DNA of 64,000 bases from NCBI GenBank assembly GCA_000170815.1, contig ABCO01000009.1, positions 92,596 to 156,595 on the forward strand. Direction: 5' to 3'. This document shows, piece after piece, positions 18,113 to 26,155 of this stretch. The notes beneath the pieces are model-generated. The model worked only from the letters and a program-made list of their open reading frames with translations, did no database searches and was not told the DNA's origin. Source of the stretch: an unidentified eubacterium SCB49 (GTDB lineage Bacteria; Bacteroidota; Bacteroidia; Flavobacteriales; Flavobacteriaceae). Made by a program: the position numbers and the translations under genes. The stretch's first letter is position 1. Every line of letters starts with the position of its first letter.

Positions 18113-18206
18113 AAAATTCGCCATAAAAAACACCACTCTAAAATATAGAAATGTGTCTAAACTTTACTTACAGAAGTCAAACTAACAAATAAGTAAATTA
18201 TACTCT

Positions 18207-19973
18207 ATGTTTCAATCCATAGCAAATACAATACAATCACAAAGCAAGCTCATCTTAACATTAGCTGGGCTTGGCTGCATCACATTTTCGCCGCAGGCAA
18301 TCGCTCAAGAAGAAGAACAAGACTTGGGCACCGAAGTAGTAAACGTAGTTAAACCATACACGCCTACTATTAGTGATGCTTTTAAGGTAAAACAAACTCC
18401 TGTTTTAAATGATGATGCTAATACCGCAAAAAAACCGGTACGCTATCAAATATTCTCTGTTCCTGTAGCCTCTACTTTTACACCTGCAAAAAGTAAAGCT
18501 TCTGGGATAAAAAAAATAAAAGCACCTAAATCTTGGGACAATTATGCCACTTTAGGCTTTGGAAACAACACCACGATTTTAGCAGAGCTTTTTAGTAATT
18601 TTGAAATAAGCAGAACAGAAAATGCAGGTGTCTATTTAAGACACAACTCATCGCAACGTGGTATTGATGGTCTTGCCATAGACAACAAATATTATGACAC
18701 ACGCCTTGATGGTAATTATTACAATCGTCAACGCGATATGAGTTATGGAATTGAAGCAGGTGTAGAACATCAAATTTACAACTGGTACGGCTCTCACTTT
18801 AACGAAATGGCCGAAGCCATCTCATATAGTTTTCCTGAAGATGTAAACCAATCGTATTTGAGCGCATATGCAGGAGGAAACATTGCTTTTGACGACAGTT
18901 ATTTTAAGAAAGCCACTGCCACTTTAAGATATACAGGAGATGCCTTTTCTACTTCTGAAATTAATTTTAGAGCGCAGCCAGAATTTTCTTTTCCAGTATC
19001 AGACTTAAATTTTAAGGTGCTAGCAGATATCGATTATTTGAGTGGTAGGTTTGAACAAGGAATATCAAGTACAGATGAGATAAAATATAGCTTTTTAAAC
19101 GCTGGCCTCTCTCCTTCTCTTGTGTATTCAGATAATGACCTTACTGCAAATATTGGGGTAACTGGTTATGTATCATTAGACACAAATGCTAGTGAAACTA
19201 ATTTTAATATATATCCTAACATTAACGCCTCTTACAACTTACTAGACGAATTATTAGTTGTTTATGCAGGTGCAGAAGGAGGATTAGAACAAAACACCTA
19301 TTACCAGTTAAAAAATGACAATCCATTTATTTCGCCAACACAACAGATAAAACCTTCTAGTAAACTATACGAAGGTTTTGGAGGTGTAAAAGGTAAACTT
19401 TCTAGCGTCATCGCCTATAACCTAAGAGGTTCATACAGCAATACAAATGACCAAGTATTATTTACAAGAAACGCAATTGACAATTTGTATTTTGTGGATC
19501 AACCTTATCAGCAAGCCAACTCATTTAGCGCCATTTATGATGATATAAAAACCTTAAATATATTTGGAGAATTACAAGTAGAAGTTTCAGAAAACTTTGC
19601 GATTGGTGGGCAAGTTAATTTTAACTCGTATACACTAGAGTCACAAGTAGAAGCCTGGAATTTACCCAAAATAGACGCGACACTTTTTACACGATTTAAT
19701 ATTACAGAAAAATTATACGGAGGAGGTTCTATCTTTTTTGTTGGCGAGCGTGAAGCACTAGTTTCTTATTTTAATGACATATACGCTCCAGAGAAAACAA
19801 CACTTGATAGCTATTTAGATCTTAATGCAAATTTAGGTTACCGCATTAGTGACCGTTTAAATGTTTTTGCTAAAGGAAGTAATCTATTAGCCAAAAATTA
19901 TGAAAAATGGTTAGACTATCCAGTACAAGGCATTCAAGTATTAGGAGGAGCAACTTATAAATTTGACTGGTAA
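18207..19973 (+). CDS. Outer-membrane beta-barrel protein (TonB-receptor-like, no plug)
   Basis: A 588-residue protein with a long signal peptide (about 1-33, ending SPQAIAQ), an acidic linker containing LGTEVVNVVKPYTPTISDAF, and about 450 residues of alternating hydrophobic/polar strands ending GATYKFDW with a terminal aromatic, as expected for barrel insertion. Automatic pipelines tend to call such proteins TonB-dependent receptors, but I see no plug domain, and 588 residues is short for one. It follows the TPR gene on the same strand and precedes a small membrane protein by 3 nt. Confidence 0.8.
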   Translation: MFQSIANTIQSQSKLILTLAGLGCITFSPQAIAQEEEQDLGTEVVNVVKPYTPTISDAFKVKQTPVLNDDANTAKKPVRYQIFSVPVASTFTPAKSKASGIKKIKAPKSWDNYATLGFGNNTTILAELFSNFEISRTENAGVYLRHNSSQRGIDGLAIDNKYYDTRLDGNYYNRQRDMSYGIEAGVEHQIYNWYGSHFNEMAEAISYSFPEDVNQSYLSAYAGGNIAFDDSYFKKATATLRYTGDAFSTSEINFRAQPEFSFPVSDLNFKVLADIDYLSGRFEQGISSTDEIKYSFLNAGLSPSLVYSDNDLTANIGVTGYVSLDTNASETNFNIYPNINASYNLLDELLVVYAGAEGGLEQNTYYQLKNDNPFISPTQQIKPSSKLYEGFGGVKGKLSSVIAYNLRGSYSNTNDQVLFTRNAIDNLYFVDQPYQQANSFSAIYDDIKTLNIFGELQVEVSENFAIGGQVNFNSYTLESQVEAWNLPKIDATLFTRFNITEKLYGGGSIFFVGEREALVSYFNDIYAPEKTTLDSYLDLNANLGYRISDRLNVFAKGSNLLAKNYEKWLDYPVQGIQVLGGATYKFDW

Positions 19974-19976
19974 TAC

Positions 19977-20204
19977 ATGCGATTTAGTCATATAAATAAT
20001 GTTACAATTATTGCCGTAGTTTCAATTGTATTGGCAATTTTAGAGCACGTGTTTGATCTTGACCTAGGCGTTCAAAAAGAAGAAATGAATGTCTTTGAGC
20101 TATTAATGATGACTGCTATTATTTTTACGATACTTTGTTCACTATACATTATAGGCAGTATAATCCATAAGTGGATCTCAAAATTACGACGTGTTAAATC
20201 TTAA
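19977..20204 (+). CDS. Small two-TM membrane protein
   Basis: A 75-residue protein with two hydrophobic helices (NNVTIIAVVSIVLAILEHVF and LLMMTAIIFTILCSLYIIGS) and a basic C-terminus (KWISKLRRVKS). It starts 3 nt after the barrel gene and ends before a strong terminator, so it is the last gene of the TPR-barrel operon. No family recognised. Confidence 0.65.
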   Translation: MRFSHINNVTIIAVVSIVLAILEHVFDLDLGVQKEEMNVFELLMMTAIIFTILCSLYIIGSIIHKWISKLRRVKS

Positions 20205-20230
20205 AAAGGTTTAGCAAACGTAAAGTTATT

Positions 20231-20262
20231 AAAGCATCTCATTATTGAGATGCTTTGTTTAT
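20231..20262 (+). terminator. rho-independent terminator after the TPR-barrel operon
   Basis: A perfect 11-bp stem (AAAGCATCTCA/TGAGATGCTTT) with a TTAT loop, followed by GTTTATTTTT. The ORF-track start of the next gene (20245) lies inside this hairpin, which argues for the later start at 20284. Confidence 0.88.
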
Positions 20263-20283
20263 TTTTACTTAAAACTTACCCTT

Positions 20284-21930
20284 ATGCGCCATCTACTATC
20301 CTTTCTATGTATTGCTAGTCTTTTTTCATGTGCTCCAGAAAAGATTGACGCAGACTTGCTCATTAAAAACGGAACAATCTATACTGTAAATACCGATTTT
20401 GACGTCACCAATGCTATTGCTGTAAAAGATGGAAAAATTTTAGAGACAGGCAAAAAGCCAGAACTAGAACTTAAATACAATTTTACTGATGTCTATGATG
20501 CTAAAGGGCAAACCGTATTACCCGGTCTCATTGATGCACATGCACATTTATACAACCTAGGGATAAGTATGCAGCAAGTAAACCTTAGAGGAACTAAAAG
20601 TTTTGAAGAGGTCATAGAAAGAGTTGTGGCATTTCAGAAAGAAAAAAATGTAGCATACATAAGAGGGAGAGGTTGGGATCAAAATGACTGGGAGGTAAAA
20701 GAATTTCCGAATAAAACATTGCTAGACTCACTTTTTCCAGATACTCCTGTGGCATTATCCAGAATAGATGGGCACGCCATGATTGCTAATGCAAAAGCGC
20801 TAGAACTAGCAGGAATTACGACTAAAACAAAAATGCTTGGAGGTATTGTTACACTTGACCAAACTGAGCGTAGAAATCCAAAACTCACAGGTTTATTAAT
20901 AGACAGCCCTATGGAGCTTGTGTTTGCCTCTTATCCTGAAGAAACTATAACAAGTATAAAAAATGCACTACTAGACGCAGAAGCTGCTTGCCTCTCTTTA
21001 GGGCTTACCACAATACACGATGCTGGTTTAAACAAAAATGTAATAGATGTTATAGACCATATGCAACAAAAAGACAGCTTAAAAATGCGTGTCTATGCGA
21101 TGATTAGTAATAGTCCTGAAAATCTAGACTACTACTTAACTAATGGAATTATAAAAACAGACAGGCTTAATGTTAGATCTGTAAAAGTATATGCAGATGG
21201 CGCCCTAGGTTCTAGAGGCGCTGCCTTAAAACAGCCTTACAGTGATCAAGACCATCATTTTGGAGCAATGATAACACCACAAGAAGATCTTAAAAATTTG
21301 GCTAAAAAAATTGCAGCAGCAGGATACCAAATGAACACACATGCCATAGGAGACTCTGCAAACGTTGCCGTAATTAATGCTTATAAAGAATCGATAGATA
21401 CCACAAAAAATATGCGATGGAGAATAGAACACGCTCAAATAATAGATACAAAAGATTTTGAGGCATTTTCTAAAAATATAATCCCATCCATCCAACCAAC
21501 ACATGCTACAAGTGATATGTATTGGGCAGAAGATCGTGTGGGAAGCAAACGTATTAAAGGGGCATATGCCTACAAAACACTTTTAGACAAAGCAGAAATT
21601 GTAGCCTTAGGCACCGATTTTCCTGTAGAAAAAGTAAACCCAATGCATACATTTTATGCCGCTGTAGCACGTAAAGATTTAAATAAATATCCTGAAGATG
21701 GATACAGAATGGAAGAAGCTTTATCTCGTGAACAAACCTTAAAAGGAATGACTATTTGGGCAGCCTACGCTGGCTTTGAAGAAAAAGAAAAAGGTAGTAT
21801 TGAGCAAGGAAAACTTGCAGACTTTACAATTTTAGATCGTGATATAATGAAAATTCATGCAGACTCAATACCTAAAACTAAAGTAATGGCTACTTTTATT
21901 AATGGCGAACTTGTATACAGCAAACACTAA
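20284..21930 (+). CDS. Amidohydrolase family lipoprotein (YtcJ-like)
   Basis: A metal-dependent amidohydrolase (Amidohydro_3 type). I choose the ATG giving MRHLLSFLCIASLFSCAPEK (548 residues), which yields a proper lipobox (LFSC); the earlier ORF start lies in a terminator. Motifs: the entry GxIDAHAHLYNLG metal site, IRGRGWDQNDW typical of YtcJ/NfdA-like enzymes, HAIGDSAN, RIEHAQI and LGTDFPVE for the remaining metal ligands. Substrate unknown; homologues hydrolyse exocyclic amides or N-formyl groups. Its stop directly abuts the stop of the convergent next gene. Confidence 0.87.
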   Translation: MRHLLSFLCIASLFSCAPEKIDADLLIKNGTIYTVNTDFDVTNAIAVKDGKILETGKKPELELKYNFTDVYDAKGQTVLPGLIDAHAHLYNLGISMQQVNLRGTKSFEEVIERVVAFQKEKNVAYIRGRGWDQNDWEVKEFPNKTLLDSLFPDTPVALSRIDGHAMIANAKALELAGITTKTKMLGGIVTLDQTERRNPKLTGLLIDSPMELVFASYPEETITSIKNALLDAEAACLSLGLTTIHDAGLNKNVIDVIDHMQQKDSLKMRVYAMISNSPENLDYYLTNGIIKTDRLNVRSVKVYADGALGSRGAALKQPYSDQDHHFGAMITPQEDLKNLAKKIAAAGYQMNTHAIGDSANVAVINAYKESIDTTKNMRWRIEHAQIIDTKDFEAFSKNIIPSIQPTHATSDMYWAEDRVGSKRIKGAYAYKTLLDKAEIVALGTDFPVEKVNPMHTFYAAVARKDLNKYPEDGYRMEEALSREQTLKGMTIWAAYAGFEEKEKGSIEQGKLADFTILDRDIMKIHADSIPKTKVMATFINGELVYSKH

Positions 21931-22725
21931 TTATTTACCTCCTTTTGCTACCAAATCTGCTAAGCATAGTGCATCTAGTTCTGGTATACTTTCTACCCCT
22001 CTATTTTCAAATCTTGTTTTTATAGCTGCTCTAGTCGCAGAACTAGCGTAATACATTAAACAATCTTCAACAACACAGTGTTTACTATGCTCGGTATCTT
22101 CGTGACCTTCAGTATGGATATCATCATCAGATATATTAACTAAACCAAACAGATGACCAAATTCATGCGTTGTTGTAAGCACCTCAAGATCTGCGAGAGA
22201 CACATCGCCTGTACCGTTTATAAACTCTTGTAAAGTATCGCTATAAACCACTATAGAAGTATTTTGATAAGCACTCCCTAGCGTAACCGAAGTCTCTGTA
22301 TCATTTTCTGAATGGCCATTTGCAAAATAAACAGACACCGCAATATCATCTTCCTCTGTGTATTGGGTTCTGTACTCATCTTCAATTTCTCTAATATCAT
22401 CTAACGAAAAAGTTTCGTTGGTAGGTGCTGGGATTAGAGTTTCAATAATATGCACACCGCCTGGCTTATTAGCTCTATCATAAACAAAATCTTGTATTAA
22501 AAGCTTAGACTCAATAGTTGGCTTTGTTGTTTCAGAAAACAAAAACTCTATGCGTAATTTAGAATAATTATCTGCAGATAAAATATCTTCTGAAGATGCC
22601 CCTAAACTTTTTCTATTTTCAGCCTTTAAATCCATAGCTGCACCTTCGTCATCAGTACTTTTACAAGATACTACAGATACCACTGTTAAGATAATCACTG
22701 CGGAAATTTTAAAAAAATGAGTCAT
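21931..22725 (-). CDS. Metzincin-like zinc protease lipoprotein
   Basis: A 264-residue lipoprotein (lipobox VVSC with Cys21). The zinc motif HEFGHLFGLVN (187-197) reads HExxHxxGxxN, with Asn where the third His ligand of metzincins normally stands. A CLMYYAS segment (222-228) looks like a Met-turn. A His/Glu/Asp-rich insert (DIHTEGHEDTEHSKHC) lies between and could supply the third ligand. I recall similar flavobacterial membrane metalloproteases with HExxHxxGLVN, so the change may be normal for the subfamily. Convergent with the amidohydrolase with no bases between stops. Confidence 0.72.
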   Translation of the reverse strand: MTHFFKISAVIILTVVSVVSCKSTDDEGAAMDLKAENRKSLGASSEDILSADNYSKLRIEFLFSETTKPTIESKLLIQDFVYDRANKPGGVHIIETLIPAPTNETFSLDDIREIEDEYRTQYTEEDDIAVSVYFANGHSENDTETSVTLGSAYQNTSIVVYSDTLQEFINGTGDVSLADLEVLTTTHEFGHLFGLVNISDDDIHTEGHEDTEHSKHCVVEDCLMYYASSATRAAIKTRFENRGVESIPELDALCLADLVAKGGK

Positions 22726-22772
22726 TGGTATGTTTTTTGTACTTTAGCAAATCTAATATTTAATAAATCGTA

Positions 22773-23312
22773 ATGAAAATCAAATCTTTATTATTAACGG
22801 TATTCTCTCTGTTTTGTTTTAGTATGATAGGTCAAGAACTATCAAGGCAAGAAAGCATAATTAAATACCTCACTATTAATGGCACACAGGCACAATATGA
22901 AAGTGCGTATGACCAAATGTTTGATGTACTAGAACAACAATTTAAAGACGCAAAAGTACCTACAGAAGTATGGTCAGAGCTTAAGTCTAAAAAAACAATG
23001 GCTATCAATCAAGTAGTGAGTATGCTAGCTTCTGCATATCGTGACAACTTTGATAAAGCTGACATTAATACGCTCATTGACTTTTACAGCTCTGGAACAG
23101 GACAACAGATTGTTCAAGACCCAACAAAACTAACAAAAGAACAAAATAAAGAACTTGCCAATTTTCACGAAAGCGTTACGGGTCAAAAAATGTTTGAAGT
23201 ACGTTCAAAACTAGAAAAAGATATTGCTCAAATTTCAGAATACTGGAGCCGTGACCTATACAAAGGAACAGTAGATGGGTTAATTGCAAAAGGATACCAA
23301 CCCGTATATTAA
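22773..23312 (+). CDS. DUF2059 domain protein
   Basis: A 179-residue exported protein: signal peptide (MKIKSLLLTVFSLFCFSMIG) and an alpha-helical DUF2059 domain recognisable by DINTLIDFYSSGTGQQIV followed by a second amphipathic helix. The family is widespread and uncharacterised, probably periplasmic. Divergent from the metzincin lipoprotein (47-bp gap) and ended by a strong terminator, so it is a single-gene transcript. Confidence 0.8.
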   Translation: MKIKSLLLTVFSLFCFSMIGQELSRQESIIKYLTINGTQAQYESAYDQMFDVLEQQFKDAKVPTEVWSELKSKKTMAINQVVSMLASAYRDNFDKADINTLIDFYSSGTGQQIVQDPTKLTKEQNKELANFHESVTGQKMFEVRSKLEKDIAQISEYWSRDLYKGTVDGLIAKGYQPVY

Positions 23313-23330
23313 AACATCTTAAAATAAATA

Positions 23331-23366
23331 AAAAAGAGAGCCACTAGTTTTAGTGGCTCTCTTTTT
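23331..23366 (+). terminator. Terminator after the DUF2059 gene
   Basis: A near-perfect stem (AAAGAGAGCCACTA/TAGTGGCTCTCTTT) with GTTT loop, flanked by A and T tracts on both sides, so it can act in either direction. Confidence 0.9.
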
Positions 23367-23402
23367 TTATGCGTTAACTTATCATTAAACTATTTCATAA
23401 AG

Positions 23403-23434
23403 TTTTGAGCATTCATCCATTAATCGTAACATTG
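23403..23434 (+). promoter_or_regulatory. ars operon promoter with possible ArsR site
   Basis: TTTTG, 19 nt, TAACATTG: one mismatch to the Bacteroidota promoter consensus, 21 nt before arsR. An imperfect dyad TTAAT...ATTAA (about 23420-23441) covers the -7 box, a plausible place for ArsR to block polymerase. The operator assignment is inference. Confidence 0.6.
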
Positions 23435-23454
23435 CAATTAAACAATAAATAACT

Positions 23455-23787
23455 ATGGGATTAGCAAAAACCGAAATGTTTACAAACCTTCAAAACGAGA
23501 TTGCTTTATACGCAAAAGTGTTTGGACACCCGGCAAGAGTTGCCATTTTAGAACAACTTTTTAAAATAGACGCCTGTTACTGTGGCGACCTTGTTAATGA
23601 GATAGGTCTAGCACAACCAACCATCTCCCAACACTTAAAAGAACTAAAAAACTTAGGTTTAATAAAAGGAAATGTAGAAGGAACAAGTGTATGCTATTGT
23701 ATTCACCCAGAAAACTGGACTAAAATGAAAGCAACAATGCATCTGTTTTTAAATCAAGATGTGTCTACAACAAAAGATTGCTGCTAA
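23455..23787 (+). CDS. arsR: ArsR-family arsenic-responsive repressor
   Basis: A 110-residue winged-helix repressor. The recognition region is IGLAQPTISQHLKELKNLGL. A cysteine pair in ACYCGDL (Cys41, Cys43) sits at the position of the ELCVCDL As(III) site of classical ArsR, and two cysteines end the protein (DCC). It is first in an arsR-arsC-acr3 operon and presumably represses its own promoter until arsenite binds the thiols. Confidence 0.9.
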   Translation: MGLAKTEMFTNLQNEIALYAKVFGHPARVAILEQLFKIDACYCGDLVNEIGLAQPTISQHLKELKNLGLIKGNVEGTSVCYCIHPENWTKMKATMHLFLNQDVSTTKDCC

Positions 23788-23815
23788 TCAAGATTTCTAA
23801 AAAAACAAAAATTAC

Positions 23816-24448
23816 ATGCACACTACTAAAACAAAGGTATTACCCGAATTAGAAAAATTAATATCAGGATTAAACGTCCAGAGTATTTCTGCAGAAAGAA
23901 AGATCATATTACAACCGTTGCTAGACTATATACAGCAAAAAGTAACCCACAAACAAGATGTGAGAGTTAATTTTATTTGTACACATAATTCGCGCAGAAG
24001 TCATTTATCACAAATTTGGGCACAAACAATGGCAGGTTATTTTGGCCTTAAAAATGTGTTCTGTTATTCTGCAGGGACAGAACGCACAGCGCTTTTTCCG
24101 ATGATTGCAGAAACCTTGAGTAGCGCTGGGTTTCAAATCAATCAAATTTCTGAAGGAACAAACCCAGTGTATAGCATAAAATATGCAGCAAATGAACATC
24201 CAATTATTGGATTTTCCAAAACACTTGAAAATGCTTTTAATCCTAATGATGATTTTGCTGCCGTGATGACATGTGATGCTGCAAATGAAGCTTGTCCCTT
24301 TGTTCCTGGTGCCGAAAAACGCATTCCAATAACTTTTGAAGATCCAAAAGCTTTTGATAATACACCGCAGCAGGCCCAAAAATATAGCGAAAGAAGCCAA
24401 CAAATAGCAACCGAATTATTTTACATATTCTCACAAATAAATTTTTAA
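23816..24448 (+). CDS. arsC: Thioredoxin-type arsenate reductase
   Basis: Reduces arsenate to arsenite through a three-cysteine relay on a low-molecular-weight tyrosine phosphatase fold. The P-loop is CTHNSRR (CX5R, Cys55-Arg61), and the relay cysteines fall in CDAANEACP (Cys153, Cys160), matching the arrangement in thioredoxin-linked ArsC. At 210 residues it has an N-terminal extension of about 45 residues over the minimal enzyme. It lies 28 nt after arsR and 3 nt before acr3. Confidence 0.9.
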   Translation: MHTTKTKVLPELEKLISGLNVQSISAERKIILQPLLDYIQQKVTHKQDVRVNFICTHNSRRSHLSQIWAQTMAGYFGLKNVFCYSAGTERTALFPMIAETLSSAGFQINQISEGTNPVYSIKYAANEHPIIGFSKTLENAFNPNDDFAAVMTCDAANEACPFVPGAEKRIPITFEDPKAFDNTPQQAQKYSERSQQIATELFYIFSQINF

Positions 24449-24451
24449 AAA

Positions 24452-25486
24452 ATGGCAATCAAAAAATTAAGCTTTCTAAATAAAAACCTCACTTTATGGA
24501 TATTTATAGCTATGGCTATAGGTGTGGCTCTCGGTTATTTTATACCAACTTTTCCAGATATTATAAATTCTTTTAGCAGCGGAGCAACTAATATACCCAT
24601 AGCAATTGGATTAATATTAATGATGTATCCTCCTTTAGCAAAAGTGAATTACGCTTTATTACCCAAGGTTTTTAGAAACACAAAAGTGCTATCTATTTCT
24701 ATTATTTTAAACTGGATTGTAGGTCCTGTATTGATGTTTTTTTTAGCCATCATTTTTTTAAGGGATTATCCAGAGTATATGGTTGGACTTATTTTAATAG
24801 GCCTCGCTCGTTGTATTGCAATGGTTCTTGTCTGGAATGACCTAGCAGATGGTAGTAGCGAATATGGTGCAGGATTGGTAGCTATAAACAGTATTTTTCA
24901 AGTGTTTGCTTATAGTTTTTATGCTTGGCTTTTTATAACTGTACTCCCGCCCTATTTTGGTTTTGAAGGTGCCATAGTTGATATCTCAATAACGACCATT
25001 GCAGAAAGTGTTGCCATTTATCTAGGAATTCCATTTTTAATGGGAATTTTAAGCCGTTTAATATTTGTAAAACTCAAAGGAGAAACCTGGTATAATCAAA
25101 AATTTATACCTGCGATATCCCCTTTAACTCTAATCGCATTACTCTTTACAATTATCATTATGTTTTCACTAAAAGGAGAATTGATTGTCCAGATACCCAT
25201 GGATGTACTTATAATAGCCGTACCCTTGCTTATCTATTTTGTATTCATGTTTTTTATCTCATTTTTCACCACTAAAGCAATGGGAGCTAGTTATGATAAA
25301 ACTGCATCTGTCGCTTTTACGGCAACAGGTAATAATTTTGAACTAGCAATCGCTGTAGCAATCGCTGTTTTTGGATTAAATTCTGGACAAGCCTTCGCAG
25401 GCGTTATTGGACCATTAGTAGAGGTTCCAGCCTTGATCTTATTGGTTAGGATTTCTTTTTGGTTGAAGAAAAAATATTATGCATAA
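24452..25486 (+). CDS. acr3: Arsenite efflux permease Acr3
   Basis: A 344-residue Acr3/BASS-fold permease exporting arsenite. It has about ten transmembrane helices and the conserved cysteine of helix 4 in [17 protein letters not shown] (Cys121), plus the helix 9 segment [20 protein letters not shown]. It completes a three-gene arsenic detoxification operon and is followed by a terminator. Confidence 0.93.
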   Translation: MAIKKLSFLNKNLTLWIFIAMAIGVALGYFIPTFPDIINSFSSGATNIPIAIGLILMMYPPLAKVNYALLPKVFRNTKVLSISIILNWIVGPVLMFFLAIIFLRDYPEYMVGLILIGLARCIAMVLVWNDLADGSSEYGAGLVAINSIFQVFAYSFYAWLFITVLPPYFGFEGAIVDISITTIAESVAIYLGIPFLMGILSRLIFVKLKGETWYNQKFIPAISPLTLIALLFTIIIMFSLKGELIVQIPMDVLIIAVPLLIYFVFMFFISFFTTKAMGASYDKTASVAFTATGNNFELAIAVAIAVFGLNSGQAFAGVIGPLVEVPALILLVRISFWLKKKYYA

Positions 25487-25510
25487 ATTTTAATATAATA
25501 AACACTTCAT

Positions 25511-25545
25511 AAAAAAGGTGTATAGCAATGCAGTACACCTTTTTT
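25511..25545 (+). terminator. Terminator of the ars operon
   Basis: A perfect 12-bp stem (AAAAAAGGTGTA/TACACCTTTTTT) with an 11-nt loop, starting 24 nt after the acr3 stop. Confidence 0.88.
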
Positions 25546-25783
25546 ATTGTTTTGTTTGCATCCTATTATTATTGTAACTTTACGTAAAAACATTCATAAA
25601 GTGCTGCTTATAGCATATTATAGTAGTATAACAACAATAATAATCACTTATAACGTGTTGTATTTAATTGTGATGCTTCTAAGGAATGGATGTATTTCAG
25701 AGTTTGAATAATGAGGAGATATAGGCACTTTTAAGTGCTCAAGTCTTGTGCGATTGGCATCGTGAAAATGTATTTTCAAACGT

Positions 25784-25981
25784 TGGTAACGTACAAAAGA
25801 CTTGGTAAAGCTAGCGAAAAAAAATGAGAATGTCAAGGTAGCTAGCTCTATATCTGCGATTTATGTTTCTGAAATAGCTCATAAGCGACTTTGTTTATAC
25901 CCATATAAAAAAAATAGCTTCTGATCATCCTGGGTTTATGTATTATCAGCTGTATGTGGAATCATCACAACTACGTTACCA
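25784..25981. repeat. Perfect 10-bp inverted boxes around a gene-less segment
   Basis: TGGTAACGTA at 25784-25793 and its exact reverse complement TACGTTACCA at 25972-25981 bracket 178 bp without an ORF. The left box lies in AACGTTGGTAACG, almost the same sequence as the box in front of the S41 gene at 26156. It may be an emptied or decayed cassette. Confidence 0.5.
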
Positions 25982-26029
25982 TAGCAGTAAAAGATTGAGC
26001 AGAGAAGATTGCTATAGTAACTAAACACA

Positions 26030-26153
26030 ACAGGAGGATATAACCCATACCTCTTACGGCATTCTATTGAAAGATATTACAATTCTTTTAATTGTAGTAT
26101 CTTTATCAAAGGTCTTGACTCGGTACGGGTCATATCCCCTAACGTTGGCAACA
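26030..26153. repeat. attC-like imperfect palindrome upstream of the S41 gene
   Basis: Outer arms AGGATATAACCCATACC (26035) and GGTACGGGTCATATCCCCT (26122) are near reverse complements with unpaired bases. The inner arms AAAGATATTACAATT and AATTGTAGTATCTTT pair with one mismatch around a 5-nt loop. It ends in AACGTTGGCAACA, 2 nt before the ATG. The shape (long imperfect hairpin ending in a GTTRRRY-like core, GTTGGCA) resembles an integron attC site. Confidence 0.55.
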
Positions 26154-26155
26154 AT

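Larger units (their letters stand above)
25546..26155 (+). other. Gene-free left part of the accessory island
   Basis: About 610 bp with no convincing gene. It contains a 10-bp inverted pair (25784/25972), a large imperfect hairpin (26030-26153) and a copy of the box AACGTTGGYAAC at 25779 and 26141. The 62-codon minus ORF at 25648 has no recognisable content and is probably chance. Confidence 0.5.

Noticed and set aside
25648-25836. 62-codon minus-strand ORF in the island
   Set aside because: No recognisable domain, no promoter or plausible start context, and it overlaps one of the inverted boxes.
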